A DNA stretch of 59,114 bases from SVQP01 sp045594705 (GCA_045594705.1 JAZNZB010000086.1:1-59114); one strand, 5' to 3'; counted from the first letter of the stretch, positions 7,563-16,748 are shown. Numbers and translations are program-made. The notes: generated from the letters alone by a model not told the origin.

Positions 7563-10500
7563 GTGAAAGTTCAGCTCTTCAGGACCGGAAGTTCACTGTT
7601 TCACGCACAAATCAATCCTAAAAATGGGGCCCAACCCATTTTTGTTGCAGAGCAACCCGGGTTGATTTCAAAAATATTTGTGCCGCCGCAGAGCGGCGGA
7701 ATGGAGTCTGTTATGTCACGCTATCTTGTCAAGGACAAATATACCTACGAAAAGATCCGCCAAACCGATTATTCCTTCAAGCAAGACTGGACGCTCTCGC
7801 AAAACCACGTGCAGGGGCGCTTTATCTATGAGACGGCCGAGCCCATCGGTACGTGGACGCTGCGTGCCGACGCTGAGCCGACCGAGGTACTGCTGACACC
7901 CGAGCGGGGCGCGCGCTTCGCATCGGTTTCGGGCTTTATGATCTCGCAAGCCACGGGCGAGGGCATGCTTTGCAAGCTAACGCTGTGGGGCGCGGACGGA
8001 CAGTCCTTCTGCTCTGTCTGTTACATGACCGAGGCACCGCGTCTGTTCTCCACGCTTAATATGGACTTTGTGCCCGTGCGCATGACGCTTGAAGTGCGCG
8101 CGTACGATCCCGTATGGCAGCGCGACGAGGTGGAGATTGCCCTGACCTTTGGCTACGCGCTTGACAACCTTGGCCAAGTGGGCGGACAATCGCACTTTTA
8201 TTCGGTCACGGGCGGTACACTTGCGGATCGCGGCGGCGCGATGGTGTTGACGCTGGACGGACAGGCCGAGCTGACCTCTCCCCTTTTTCCAAACCGCGCG
8301 GGCACGCCTTATAATATGCTCATGCCCCGCCGCAACACGGTATTTGCCGTCATCACCAATCACTCGGATGCCAAAGAGGCGTGGCTGTACTACACCACCT
8401 CCAAGCACGCAGAGAAATGCGGCAAGCGCGTGAAGCTGATTTGTGACGGTCAGCCGCATGCCTACTATTTCAATCTCTCGGATACCCCTTCCTGCGAAGG
8501 TCGTCTTTTACAGTTTACCCTGTCCGTGCAAGGCAAGGGGGAGCTGATTTTGCACCGCTATTCCTTTGAGCAGGAAAAGCCGCTGATCGATTATGCAGGG
8601 CAAATCACCTCTTGCACGGCAGATCCCAAATCTCAAACGATCAGGGTTTGCGGCAAGACCGATTCCGCGAAGCTTTCGGCTTATGCGGGTGGCAGCATCC
8701 GCATCTACGCCACCACCATGGCAAACGCCCCCTCGGCTGCGGGCCTGGAGCGTACCTCCGGCAAGCGCTTGATCGGTCAATGCGACCTGACAGAGAGCTT
8801 TTGTATAGACGGGATCCCTCTGCACGACGGCGTGACCACCCTGCTTTCCTATCAGCTCATTGCCTTTGTCGAGGCAAAGGGACAAGAGCCTCTTTGCCTG
8901 TGCGAGCGCTTTTACATTGAAAACTACGAGGTTTTCGATCGGAATCCTTATCCCTTTGACCTGCCGGATTACACGCTCTCGGTCACCGATTGCGGTGCTT
9001 ACGGCGACGCGGTACACGACGACACGCGTGCCATTCAAGAGGCGATTGACCGCGTATCTGCCGCAGGTGGCGGACGCGTGCTGCTACCCGGATCGGTCGG
9101 TCTTTACGGCCGCCGCTATATCGTGACTTCGCTGCTCATGCGCTCCATGGTGGAGCTGCATTTTGAGGACGGCGCGGTGCTGTGGCAATCCCAGCTACCA
9201 AGCGATTACGATTACGAGGTGACCTATGGACACGACGGCGTCATCCCCGGTATCAACTGGACGCATTGCCTGCACGTTTGCAATCTGCCCTTGATCCAAG
9301 GCGCGAATCTGCACCACGTTAAGATCACGGGCAAAGGCTCAATCCGTATGATGGACACGGGCAGCGAGGAGGGCGTGGATATGCCGGGCTATGCCTCGGG
9401 CTGTCCCGACCGCATTCACGTCATTCCCATCGGGTTTTTCCGCGTAGAAAACTGCGAGTGCCGTGATTTTGAGATCATCCGCTCCAACAACTATCACACA
9501 GAATTCAACCATTCACGCAACGTCTATCTTGCCAATCTCCGCTTGCACGAGGTCAAGTGCGTCAGCGGTGACGGCTTTGGCGTGGCGGGTGCGCAGCACG
9601 TATTCGTCAATCGCTGCTTCTTCCAATCCAACGACGACGGCGTGGTCATGTCCTGCCATTACTTTGATCCCCGCGGCATTTTGTGGTGGACCAACATGAA
9701 GGACGAGGACAACTCCTGCCGCCATATCACGGCTGCGCACTCCTATATCAATTCGGGCGGCGGTAAGGCCCTGGCATTCATTACCTGGGGCACCAACGAT
9801 CCCATTCAGGAGCGCGAGGAGATCAGCGACGTTACGGCCTACGACAATTATCTGGTTTGCGTCAATCCCGTGGGCACCTGGCCTGACAATCCCTACAACG
9901 GGAAAGTGCCCTTTGACAACACCGAGACCGACGATTATTCTCCCGTCAAAAACGTGCGCGTGCTTGGCAACCGCTACGAGGGCAACTGCACGCTGGGTCC
10001 CATTGCCTGCACCAACGTGCTGACCGACTGCGGCGTGCACTCGACAAGCAACTTCAGAAACGGCGATTTTTCGCTTGGTGGGCTTGCCAACTGGACGCTG
10101 CAGAGAAACGCCGATCCCGCAAGCATTGACACCGTCATCTACGCCGATAAGGAAAAGGGGCGCATTTCGCACTACGACGCGGGCACGGTTCGCGCCGTGC
10201 AGGGGCTGTACCTTGCCATGGGCAAGCATACCTTCTCTGCCGAGGTCATGACAGGGGGCGCAGGTGCGCGCATGATCGTGACCGAGATCGAGAGTGGCAA
10301 GGTGCTTGCATCCTGCGAGGTATGCAGCACGCGGCCTGCGGTCTTTACACTTCCCTTTGAGATTACCGACGAGGCGGCTGACGTGTTCGTTGGCTTTGAA
10401 AGCCTTGGCGACTCCCACGATGCTTACGCGGTATTTGACCGCTGCGAGATTTTCAGCCAAGTGGATCACAAGGCCATTCGCCTGGCGCGCGAAAATTCTT

Positions 10501-10991
10501 TTATGAGCAAGATCGGCGAGCATTTTGACGCGGGCGACGGCTTTGCGCCGCTGTCCGAAAACGGCAAGGTCTATTTGCAGGCACGCGCTACGGGGGATTT
10601 GCTGCTTGGAACAAAGCACGCGTACAAAACGCTCAAGCTTGGCTGCGGCATTCGCCTTGAGCACACAGAGGATACCGACGCACGCGGCTACGGCATTCGC
10701 TTTGCCATCACCGAGCACGGCCACCGCGAGCTGCGCGTTTGCCACAAGCAATGCTTGTTGCGTCTGATCGACGTGCAAAACGGTGTGGAAACCGAGCTTT
10801 ACTGTCGCCCCAACTTCTTTTTCACCTCCAACGATTTCCATCTTTTCTCGCTGGAGGTCACGCAAAACACGGTCAATATCTGGATCGACGGCTCGCTTTA
10901 CGGCAGCGTCAAGGCTGATGCGACCGAAGGCAAGGCGGGTATCTTCCTTTGCGACGCGGGCTTTTCGCTGTGCGATATTTCAATTTCTTAA
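7563..10991 (+). CDS. GH28-like right-handed beta-helix glycoside hydrolase, multidomain
   Basis: A 1142-residue protein starting at GTG 7563, chosen because AAAGGAG lies 6 bases upstream and the promoter ends at 7531. Residues about 1-450 are beta-rich and unassigned. A pectate-lyase/polygalacturonase-type beta-helix follows, opening with TDCGAYGDAVHDDTRAIQ and GGGRVLLP. Asp-containing motifs SGDGFG and QSNDDGVV resemble GH28 catalytic loops. After the helix come a lectin/CBM-like region (about 830-970) and a second beta-sandwich (about 1000-1142). There is no signal peptide or membrane segment, so it is predicted cytoplasmic, which is unusual for a polysaccharide-acting enzyme of this size. 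Oligosaccharides imported by a transporter would be the plausible substrate (inference). Confidence 0.75.
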   Translation: MKVQLFRTGSSLFHAQINPKNGAQPIFVAEQPGLISKIFVPPQSGGMESVMSRYLVKDKYTYEKIRQTDYSFKQDWTLSQNHVQGRFIYETAEPIGTWTLRADAEPTEVLLTPERGARFASVSGFMISQATGEGMLCKLTLWGADGQSFCSVCYMTEAPRLFSTLNMDFVPVRMTLEVRAYDPVWQRDEVEIALTFGYALDNLGQVGGQSHFYSVTGGTLADRGGAMVLTLDGQAELTSPLFPNRAGTPYNMLMPRRNTVFAVITNHSDAKEAWLYYTTSKHAEKCGKRVKLICDGQPHAYYFNLSDTPSCEGRLLQFTLSVQGKGELILHRYSFEQEKPLIDYAGQITSCTADPKSQTIRVCGKTDSAKLSAYAGGSIRIYATTMANAPSAAGLERTSGKRLIGQCDLTESFCIDGIPLHDGVTTLLSYQLIAFVEAKGQEPLCLCERFYIENYEVFDRNPYPFDLPDYTLSVTDCGAYGDAVHDDTRAIQEAIDRVSAAGGGRVLLPGSVGLYGRRYIVTSLLMRSMVELHFEDGAVLWQSQLPSDYDYEVTYGHDGVIPGINWTHCLHVCNLPLIQGANLHHVKITGKGSIRMMDTGSEEGVDMPGYASGCPDRIHVIPIGFFRVENCECRDFEIIRSNNYHTEFNHSRNVYLANLRLHEVKCVSGDGFGVAGAQHVFVNRCFFQSNDDGVVMSCHYFDPRGILWWTNMKDEDNSCRHITAAHSYINSGGGKALAFITWGTNDPIQEREEISDVTAYDNYLVCVNPVGTWPDNPYNGKVPFDNTETDDYSPVKNVRVLGNRYEGNCTLGPIACTNVLTDCGVHSTSNFRNGDFSLGGLANWTLQRNADPASIDTVIYADKEKGRISHYDAGTVRAVQGLYLAMGKHTFSAEVMTGGAGARMIVTEIESGKVLASCEVCSTRPAVFTLPFEITDEAADVFVGFESLGDSHDAYAVFDRCEIFSQVDHKAIRLARENSFMSKIGEHFDAGDGFAPLSENGKVYLQARATGDLLLGTKHAYKTLKLGCGIRLEHTEDTDARGYGIRFAITEHGHRELRVCHKQCLLRLIDVQNGVETELYCRPNFFFTSNDFHLFSLEVTQNTVNIWIDGSLYGSVKADATEGKAGIFLCDAGFSLCDISIS

Positions 10992-11000
10992 CACGTCCAT

Positions 11001-11033
11001 GCGGAAGGCTGACAGCCTTCCGCATTCTTTTGA
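11001..11033 (+). terminator. Terminator of the GH28-like gene
   Basis: A 10-bp stem, GCGGAAGGCT/AGCCTTCCGC (11001-11023), is followed by ATTCTTTT, 10 bp after the stop. Confidence 0.75.
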
Positions 11034-11063
11034 AAACTTTTCACAACAAAGGTGCAAAAGCCC

Positions 11064-11092
11064 TTGCATTTCTCGTCGAAATTCGGTATAAT
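11064..11092 (+). promoter_or_regulatory. Sigma-A promoter of ireB-ribF-dac
   Basis: TTGCAT (11064-11069), 17-bp spacer, TATAAT (11087-11092), 35 bp before the ireB ATG. Confidence 0.7.
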
Positions 11093-11127
11093 ATTCTTAA
11101 GTATATTTTTCTCTAAGGAGCTACGAT

Positions 11128-11328
11128 ATGAACGCAAAGGAAATTCTGACAAAAGTATACAACTCGCTCAAAGAGGGCGGCTACAACCCCGTCGCACAGA
11201 TCAGCGGTTATCTGCTCTCGGGCGACCCCACCTATATTACCGACGTGGACGGGGCACGCGCACTGATCTGCAGCGCAGAGCGTGAGCAGCTGCTTGCCGA
11301 GCTGGTTGGCAGCTACATGAACGACTGA
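11128..11328 (+). CDS. ireB: IreB family regulatory phosphoprotein
   Basis: A 66-residue protein with the IreB/DUF965 pattern: VYNSLKEGGYNPVAQISGYLLSGDP is the family's signature region, followed by a C-terminal LLAELVGSYM helix. In enterococci IreB is a substrate of the IreK Ser/Thr kinase and IreP phosphatase and tunes cell-envelope stress and cephalosporin resistance. It is shorter than most homologues (about 80-90 residues) because the N-terminal phospho-Thr segment is largely absent, so regulation may differ. The ribosome site is AAGGAG before ATG 11128. It is followed after 1 bp by ribF, instead of the more usual ruvX neighbour. Confidence 0.88.
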   Translation: MNAKEILTKVYNSLKEGGYNPVAQISGYLLSGDPTYITDVDGARALICSAEREQLLAELVGSYMND

Positions 11329-11329
11329 T

Positions 11330-12259
11330 ATGCCCGCTACGCTGATCGGCAAGGATTTTCGTCCTTTACCGTCCCCCGTGCCATGCGTGCTGTGCCTTGG
11401 CAATTTCGACGGCGTGCACATGGCACATGCCATGCTTGCAAAAAAAGCAAGCGAGCTTGCTCGGGAGCTTGGCGTTGTCCCCGGGGTATTTTGCTTTACG
11501 CGCCCCTCGGGAGATTATCTGTTCCGGGGCTCTGCCGCACATCTGAGCAGCACGCACGAGCGTCTTATGCTGCTCTTTGACGCAGGTGCACAGTTTGCAC
11601 TGCTTGCGTCCTTCCCCGCCGTTAAGGATCTCTCGGCTGAGGAGTTTATTGCATTTTTGAAGCGACACGGATGCGTGGGCGTCGTATGCGGCTACGATTT
11701 CCGCTTTGGAAAGGGTGCTGCGGGCAACGCACAGGTGTTGCTTGCGCACTTCGGTGCGGATAACACGATCATTCTGCCGCCGCAGACCACATCCGATGGG
11801 CGACGCATTGCATCGACCGAGATCCGCGACATGATCACGCGCGGCGATGTGGATAAGGCCGCCTTGATGCTGGGGCGTCCGTGGGCCTTGCGTGCCAAGG
11901 TCTATCACGGTAAGCATCTGGGGTCATCCTGGGGATTTCCCACCGCAAACCAGTATTTTCCCACGCAGTCGGTCATTCCCGCGCGCGGCGTTTATGCCGT
12001 GCGCTGCACAGTGGACGGAAAAAGCTATGACGGCGTGGCCAACGTGGGATTGCGTCCGACGGTGGACGGCAGTGACGCACGCGTCAACTGTGAGACCTAT
12101 TTATTTGACTTTTCGGGCGATCTGTACGGCAAGGTGCTGCACACCGCCTTTTACGCGTATCTGCGCCCTGAACAGAAATTTGAGGATGCCGACGCGCTTC
12201 GCGCCGCCATTGCACATGATGCAGAGGCCGCACGCACCTATTTTGAAAATTTTCACTAA
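11330..12259 (+). CDS. ribF: Bifunctional riboflavin kinase/FAD synthetase
   Basis: A 309-residue RibF that converts riboflavin to FMN and FMN to FAD in the cytoplasm. The N-terminal FAD synthetase nucleotidyltransferase domain (about 1-175) shows LGNFDGVHMAH (HxGH-like loop), CGYDFRFGKGAAGN and the terminal STEIRDMI (the ISSTxIR-like loop). The C-terminal riboflavin kinase domain shows GSSWGFPTAN, ARGVYAV, GVANVGLRPTV and the ETYLFDF strand with the catalytic Glu. The start overlaps the end of ireB (1-bp gap), so the two are translationally coupled. Confidence 0.95.
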   Translation: MPATLIGKDFRPLPSPVPCVLCLGNFDGVHMAHAMLAKKASELARELGVVPGVFCFTRPSGDYLFRGSAAHLSSTHERLMLLFDAGAQFALLASFPAVKDLSAEEFIAFLKRHGCVGVVCGYDFRFGKGAAGNAQVLLAHFGADNTIILPPQTTSDGRRIASTEIRDMITRGDVDKAALMLGRPWALRAKVYHGKHLGSSWGFPTANQYFPTQSVIPARGVYAVRCTVDGKSYDGVANVGLRPTVDGSDARVNCETYLFDFSGDLYGKVLHTAFYAYLRPEQKFEDADALRAAIAHDAEAARTYFENFH

Positions 12260-12280
12260 AAACGGAAGGGAGATGATTTT

Positions 12281-13603
12281 TTGAAAAAAGCCGTCTCCCT
12301 CTTTTTTTGCCTGCTCTTGCTGATACGCAGCGTCCTGCCGGCTTACGCGGATCTTTCGGACGTGATTGCGCTTGTGCCGCCTCCCGACGTTTCCAAGGCC
12401 GAATCAGTCTACATGTACCACATAAACAGCGACACGGTCATGCTGGATAAGAACACAAGCACGGTTCGCCCCCCCGCATCTACCGTCAAGATCATGTCGG
12501 GGCTTGTAGCCTGTCAGCTTGCCCAGGGACAGCTTGATCGGCAGATCACCGTGACAAAGCAAATGCTGGACGGTGCGGACGGCCGCGTCATGGGACTGGA
12601 GGCAGGAGAGACCGTCACAATCAAGGACATGTTATACGCAAGCTTTTGCAGCGGCTATAACGATGCGGTCTGCGTGCTCTCTCAAACACTTTGCGGCAGT
12701 GTGGAGGCCTTTGTGGCAGAAATGAATGCGCAGGCATCTGAACTGGGTGCTTTGCAGACCGTTTACACCAATCCGACAGGCCTGCACGACGACGCCATGG
12801 TCACCACCGCAGCAGACACAGCCAAAATTGCACTGGCCGCAAGTGAAAACACGCTGTTCATGGAGGTCACCTCGGCGGTCAAATACAGAATGCCCCCGAC
12901 CAACCGCGCGAATGAGCGCACGCTGCACAACAGAAACAGTCTGGTTTCGACCTACTACGGCATTGGCTATTTCAACGATCTTTGCCGTGGTATGAACGCA
13001 GGCAGCACCGACGAGGGCGGATGGTGTTGCGTCACAATTGCCGAGCGCGAGGGAGATCGCTATCTTTGCGTGGTCATGGGCGCGGATGAGGACGAAAACT
13101 ACATTTACTCCTACAAAATCACCAACGATCTGGTCAACTGGGCATGCAGATCCTTTGCAACCAGGCAGGTGCTGGAGGCGGGACAGGCTACCGTCACCGT
13201 TCCGGTGGAAAACACGGGACTTTTCGGGCTTGAGCTGGAGGTTTGCACCAAAGAGGCCCTGACCGTGTATCTTCCCCGCTCGGCAAGCGACGACGATCTG
13301 GTCGTGCGCGCTCACTTGAATCAGACCTCGCTGGACGCTCCGGTCAGTGCAGGACAGGTGGTGGGAGTGATCACGGTCTATTACAAGGACGTGCCGCTTG
13401 GCAGCGTGGACGGTGTGATCATGGAGGATCACGCGCGAAATCCCATCCTGCACGGCATTAATCTGCTGTCTGATTACATAACCAGCCGCGCCTTTGCGGC
13501 AAGCGTGGTGTGTGCGATCTTGCTGCTCGGCGGCTATTTCCTTTACGTATATTCGGGCATTTCCATGCGACCGAGAAAAGGAAAATACAAGCGCAGACGC
13601 TGA
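12281..13603 (+). CDS. D-alanyl-D-alanine carboxypeptidase-like protein (DacF/PBP5 family)
   Basis: A 440-residue secreted, membrane-anchored protein of the S11 peptidase family that trims peptidoglycan stem peptides. It has an N-terminal signal sequence (about 1-23), the SxxK motif STVK (S67-K70), and a C-terminal membrane helix (about 407-428) followed by a basic tail. Two active-site motifs are altered. The SxN motif reads SGYND (S124, N127), with one residue more than SGND. The KTG motif position reads NAG (N239-A-G) within GMNAGSTDEGGW. Activity may therefore be changed or lost. It is third in the ireB-ribF operon. The start follows GGAAGGGAG. Confidence 0.85.
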   Translation: MKKAVSLFFCLLLLIRSVLPAYADLSDVIALVPPPDVSKAESVYMYHINSDTVMLDKNTSTVRPPASTVKIMSGLVACQLAQGQLDRQITVTKQMLDGADGRVMGLEAGETVTIKDMLYASFCSGYNDAVCVLSQTLCGSVEAFVAEMNAQASELGALQTVYTNPTGLHDDAMVTTAADTAKIALAASENTLFMEVTSAVKYRMPPTNRANERTLHNRNSLVSTYYGIGYFNDLCRGMNAGSTDEGGWCCVTIAEREGDRYLCVVMGADEDENYIYSYKITNDLVNWACRSFATRQVLEAGQATVTVPVENTGLFGLELEVCTKEALTVYLPRSASDDDLVVRAHLNQTSLDAPVSAGQVVGVITVYYKDVPLGSVDGVIMEDHARNPILHGINLLSDYITSRAFAASVVCAILLLGGYFLYVYSGISMRPRKGKYKRRR

Positions 13604-13609
13604 TCTCTA

Positions 13610-13638
13610 TTGACTTGACCACCCCCGTATGCTATAAT
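13610..13638 (+). promoter_or_regulatory. Sigma-A promoter of the 13676 gene
   Basis: TTGACT (13610-13615), 17-bp spacer, perfect TATAAT (13633-13638). It starts immediately after the preceding stop codon. Confidence 0.75.
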
Positions 13639-13675
13639 AAGAGTATGAATTTGTGAATTTGAAAGGAACATAGAT

Positions 13676-14305
13676 ATGCTGAAGACTGAAAGAAGTGCGG
13701 TGATGAACCTGGAGGGCGCAATCCGCGGCGCACGCAACCCCATGAACTCCTGGAGCAGAATGGACAGCTACTACGACGAGAACGGCAGCTTTGTGCTTGG
13801 CCCTAATGACCTTGACCTTGCAAAGCGTCTTGCACACGCAGGCAGCGACCACCGCAAATTCCTGCGTCAGATCTTTGTGACCGTGGACATTACCGCTCCG
13901 CTTTACTGGTGGAAGGAATTCGATACCTACAAGGTGGGCACCACCGCAAACTCCACCTCCACCATGCACAAGATCCATGCCAAGGAATTTTCGCGCGAGG
14001 ACTTCTCCTGCGATCGCATGGACGAGGGCGGCCTTGCTATGCTGGATGCGGTCATTGCATACCTGGAGGGCGAACGACAGAAGTTTCTTGCAGATAAGAA
14101 CGACAAGCAATCCTGGCACAACATGATCCAGACCCTGCCCTCCTCCTACAATCAGATGCGTACGGTCACGCTCAACTACGAAAATCTGATCAATATGTAC
14201 TACGCACGTCGCAATCACAAGCTGGCTGAATGGCACGTGCTCTGCGACTGGATCCTCTCGCTGCCCTATGCCGCGGAGCTGATTTGCGTCAAGGATGAAA
14301 AATGA
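13676..14305 (+). CDS. Conserved hypothetical protein, possible ThyX-like fold
   Basis: A 209-residue soluble protein preceded by GAAAGGAA. The core (residues about 55-115: HRKFLRQIFVTVDI, PLYWWKEFDTYKVG, TANSTSTMHKI) recalls the layout of flavin-dependent thymidylate synthase. There, a PxxxxRQWxRHR segment is followed by an NxxS element. The defining RHR is not conserved (TYK here), so ThyX enzyme activity is not supported. The resemblance is my inference from pattern alone. Such proteins occur in phages and Clostridia. It is monocistronic with its own promoter and terminator, between the dac and serCA genes. Confidence 0.6.
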   Translation: MLKTERSAVMNLEGAIRGARNPMNSWSRMDSYYDENGSFVLGPNDLDLAKRLAHAGSDHRKFLRQIFVTVDITAPLYWWKEFDTYKVGTTANSTSTMHKIHAKEFSREDFSCDRMDEGGLAMLDAVIAYLEGERQKFLADKNDKQSWHNMIQTLPSSYNQMRTVTLNYENLINMYYARRNHKLAEWHVLCDWILSLPYAAELICVKDEK

Positions 14306-14340
14306 CGGAATTTTTCGTCGCAACTTGCAATATTTTGAAA

Positions 14341-14378
14341 AATCTCTCCGAAAAATCGGAGAGATTTTAATTTTTTTG
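14341..14378 (+). terminator. Terminator of the 13676 gene
   Basis: An 11-bp stem, AATCTCTCCGA/TCGGAGAGATT (14341-14351/14356-14366), is followed by TTAATTTTTTT. Confidence 0.85.
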
Positions 14379-14388
14379 CAATTTTCTA

Positions 14389-14417
14389 TTGACAGAACTT
14401 TCATTCAGTGCTAAAAT
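14389..14417 (+). promoter_or_regulatory. Sigma-A promoter of serCA
   Basis: TTGACA (14389-14394), 17-bp spacer, TAAAAT (14412-14417), 36 bp before the serC ATG. Confidence 0.75.
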
Positions 14418-14452
14418 GACAGTATCTTGTTATTTACCCGGAGGTACTTACT

Positions 14453-15544
14453 ATGAACAGAGTGTATAATTTTTCCGCAGGCCCTTCCATGCTGCCCCTT
14501 CCCGTGCTTGAACGCGCGCAGGCTGAGCTGCTCTGTTACGGTGAGAGCGGTATGTCGGTCATGGAAATGAGCCACCGCTCTGCCGACTACATGCAGATCA
14601 TCGAGAAGGCTGAGGCTGATCTGCGCAAGCTGATGCAGATTCCCGACAACTACAAGGTCCTGTTTTTGCAGGGCGGCGCATCTACCCAGTTTGCATCCGT
14701 TCCGCTCAACCTGATGGGCAAGTCCAAAAAGGCGGATTACGTCGTGTCCGGTCAGTTCTCCGAAAAAGCATATAAGGAAGCTCTGCGCATGGGCTTTGAC
14801 GCTAAGTGCATCGCCTCCTCCAAGCCCGACACCTTCTCTTACATCCCTTCCTTCTCCAAGGAAGACGTGCGTCCCGATGCGGCTTACGTACACGTTTGCT
14901 ATAACAACACCATTTTCGGCACCAAGTTCCCCGAGGTGCCCGATACGGGTGACGTGCCGCTGGTTGCCGATATGTCCTCCTGCATTCTCTCCGAGCCCGT
15001 GGACGTTTCCAAGTTCGGTGTGATCTACGCAGGTGCGCAGAAGAACATGGCTCCCGCAGGATTGACTGTGGTCATCGTGCGTGAGGATCTGCTCGAGCAG
15101 GCTCTGCCCGGCATTCCCACCATGCTTGAATGGAAGGTCATGGCTGAAAACGATTCCATGTACAATACCCCTCCCTGCTATGCCATCTACATGGCAGGTT
15201 TGGTTTACGATTATCTGCTGCAGATCGGCGGTCTTGAAGCCATTGCCAAGATCAACTATGAAAAGGCAGGCATGCTGTACGACTATCTCGATTCTACCGA
15301 TTACTACATCACCCACGCACAGCCCGCTTACCGCTCGATCATGAACGTCACCTTCAAGACGGGCGACGAGGCACTGGATAAGAAGTTTGCATCCGAGGCT
15401 GCAAAGGCAGGCTTTAAGAACCTCAAGGGTCACCGCTCTGTGGGCGGTATGCGTGCGTCCATCTACAATGCAATGCCCACACAGGGTATCGTGGATCTGA
15501 TCGCGTTCATGAAGAAGTTCGAAGCCGAAAATCCCAAGAACTGA
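14453..15544 (+). CDS. serC: Phosphoserine aminotransferase
   Basis: A 363-residue class-V aminotransferase, full length. It transaminates 3-phosphohydroxypyruvate with glutamate to give phosphoserine, the second step of serine synthesis. Visible hallmarks are the N-terminal NFSAGPSMLP, the PLP-binding loop QGGASTQFA, and the Schiff-base lysine in YAGAQKNMAPAGLT. The C-terminal GHRSVGGMRASIYNAMP is also characteristic. The ribosome site is CGGAGG. It is followed after 12 bp by serA in the same operon, so the window holds two of the three serine pathway steps. serB is not here. Confidence 0.97.
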   Translation: MNRVYNFSAGPSMLPLPVLERAQAELLCYGESGMSVMEMSHRSADYMQIIEKAEADLRKLMQIPDNYKVLFLQGGASTQFASVPLNLMGKSKKADYVVSGQFSEKAYKEALRMGFDAKCIASSKPDTFSYIPSFSKEDVRPDAAYVHVCYNNTIFGTKFPEVPDTGDVPLVADMSSCILSEPVDVSKFGVIYAGAQKNMAPAGLTVVIVREDLLEQALPGIPTMLEWKVMAENDSMYNTPPCYAIYMAGLVYDYLLQIGGLEAIAKINYEKAGMLYDYLDSTDYYITHAQPAYRSIMNVTFKTGDEALDKKFASEAAKAGFKNLKGHRSVGGMRASIYNAMPTQGIVDLIAFMKKFEAENPKN

Positions 15545-15556
15545 TAGGAGATTCCC

Positions 15557-16705
15557 ATGAAGAACATTCAACTGCTCAATAAAATTGCCAAGGTAGGTCT
15601 TGCGAAATTGCCTGCCGACTATCACGTTGCCGACACCGTGGACGCCCCCGACGGCATCATGGTGCGCTCTGCCGTCATGCACGACATGCCCCTGCCCGAC
15701 TCTCTGCTTGCCATTGCACGTGCAGGCGCAGGTGTCAACAACATTCCTCTTGACAAGTGTGCCGATGCGGGCATCGTGGTGTTCAACACCCCCGGTGCGA
15801 ATGCCAACGGCGTCAAGGAGCTGACCGTTTGTGCGCTTTTGCTGGCTGCAAGAAACATTGTTGGAGGCATCAACTGGGCACAGGCGCTTGATCCTGCAAC
15901 CGACGTGGCAAAGGCCGTGGAAAAGGGCAAGTCCGCTTTCGCAGGCACCGAGCTGCGCGGCAAGACGCTGGGCGTTGTCGGCCTTGGTGCAATCGGCGGC
16001 ATGGTTGCAAACACCGCGCTCTCTCTTGGCATGAACGTTATTGGCTGCGACCCCTTCCTGTCTGTCGACGCTGCATGGCATCTTGATCCCAGAATCGTCA
16101 AGGCTGCTACCTTTGACGAGCTGTTTGCAAAGGCTGATTACCTGTCCTTGCACGTGCCCGCCACCAAGGACACCAAGGGCATGGTCAACGCTGCTTCGAT
16201 CGCAACCATGAAGGACGGTGCCAAGATCATCAACCTTGCGCGTGCAGACCTTGTCGTGGCTGCAGACGTCATCGCTGCGCTGGAATCCGGCAAGCTTTCG
16301 GCTTACGTGACCGACTTCCCCACCCCCGAGCTGATCGGCGTCAAGGGTGCTGTCACCATTCCTCACCTGGGTGCTTCGACCGAGGAGAGCGAGGACAACT
16401 GCGCGGTCATGGCTGCAGAGCAGCTGGCTGATTACCTGGAGAACGGTAACATTGTCAACAGCGTCAACTTCCCCGCACTCTCCATGCCCCGCACGGGCGA
16501 GAGCCGCGTTTGCGTGCTGCACAAGAACATTCCCAACGTCATCGCTACCCTGTCGGCTGCTATTTCGGCCAAGGGTCACAACATCGAAAACATGGCCAGC
16601 AAGTCCAAGGGCGACTACGCCTACACCATGTTTGACATCTCGGGCACCATGTGTCCTTGCGAGATGGATGCGCTGGACGGCGTTCTGCGCGTCAGATGCA
16701 TTTAA
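15557..16705 (+). CDS. serA: D-3-phosphoglycerate dehydrogenase
   Basis: A 382-residue NAD-dependent D-2-hydroxyacid dehydrogenase for the first serine-pathway step. The Rossmann loop is GVVGLGAIGG. The catalytic Arg lies in NLARADLV, a Glu in the following segment (PTPELIG), and the His in IPHLGASTEES. A short C-terminal ACT domain (about 315-382, starting RVCVLHKNIPNVIATL) probably gives allosteric control by serine or another amino acid. This is the short SerA form without the intervening ASB domain. It is co-transcribed with serC. Confidence 0.95.
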   Translation: MKNIQLLNKIAKVGLAKLPADYHVADTVDAPDGIMVRSAVMHDMPLPDSLLAIARAGAGVNNIPLDKCADAGIVVFNTPGANANGVKELTVCALLLAARNIVGGINWAQALDPATDVAKAVEKGKSAFAGTELRGKTLGVVGLGAIGGMVANTALSLGMNVIGCDPFLSVDAAWHLDPRIVKAATFDELFAKADYLSLHVPATKDTKGMVNAASIATMKDGAKIINLARADLVVAADVIAALESGKLSAYVTDFPTPELIGVKGAVTIPHLGASTEESEDNCAVMAAEQLADYLENGNIVNSVNFPALSMPRTGESRVCVLHKNIPNVIATLSAAISAKGHNIENMASKSKGDYAYTMFDISGTMCPCEMDALDGVLRVRCI

Positions 16706-16717
16706 GATCATAAAGCC

Positions 16718-16745
16718 AAGAGGCCGCCAATGGCGGCCTCTTTTT
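16718..16745 (+). terminator. Terminator of serCA
   Basis: An 11-bp perfect stem, AAGAGGCCGCC/GGCGGCCTCTT, with a 3-base loop, followed by further T residues, 12 bp after the serA stop. Confidence 0.9.
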
Positions 16746-16748
16746 CAT

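Noticed and set aside
14411..16711. 766-codon minus-strand open frame across serC-serA
   Set aside because: It lies antisense to two clearly identified genes, is His/Cys-rich in an implausible way, and has no ribosome site.
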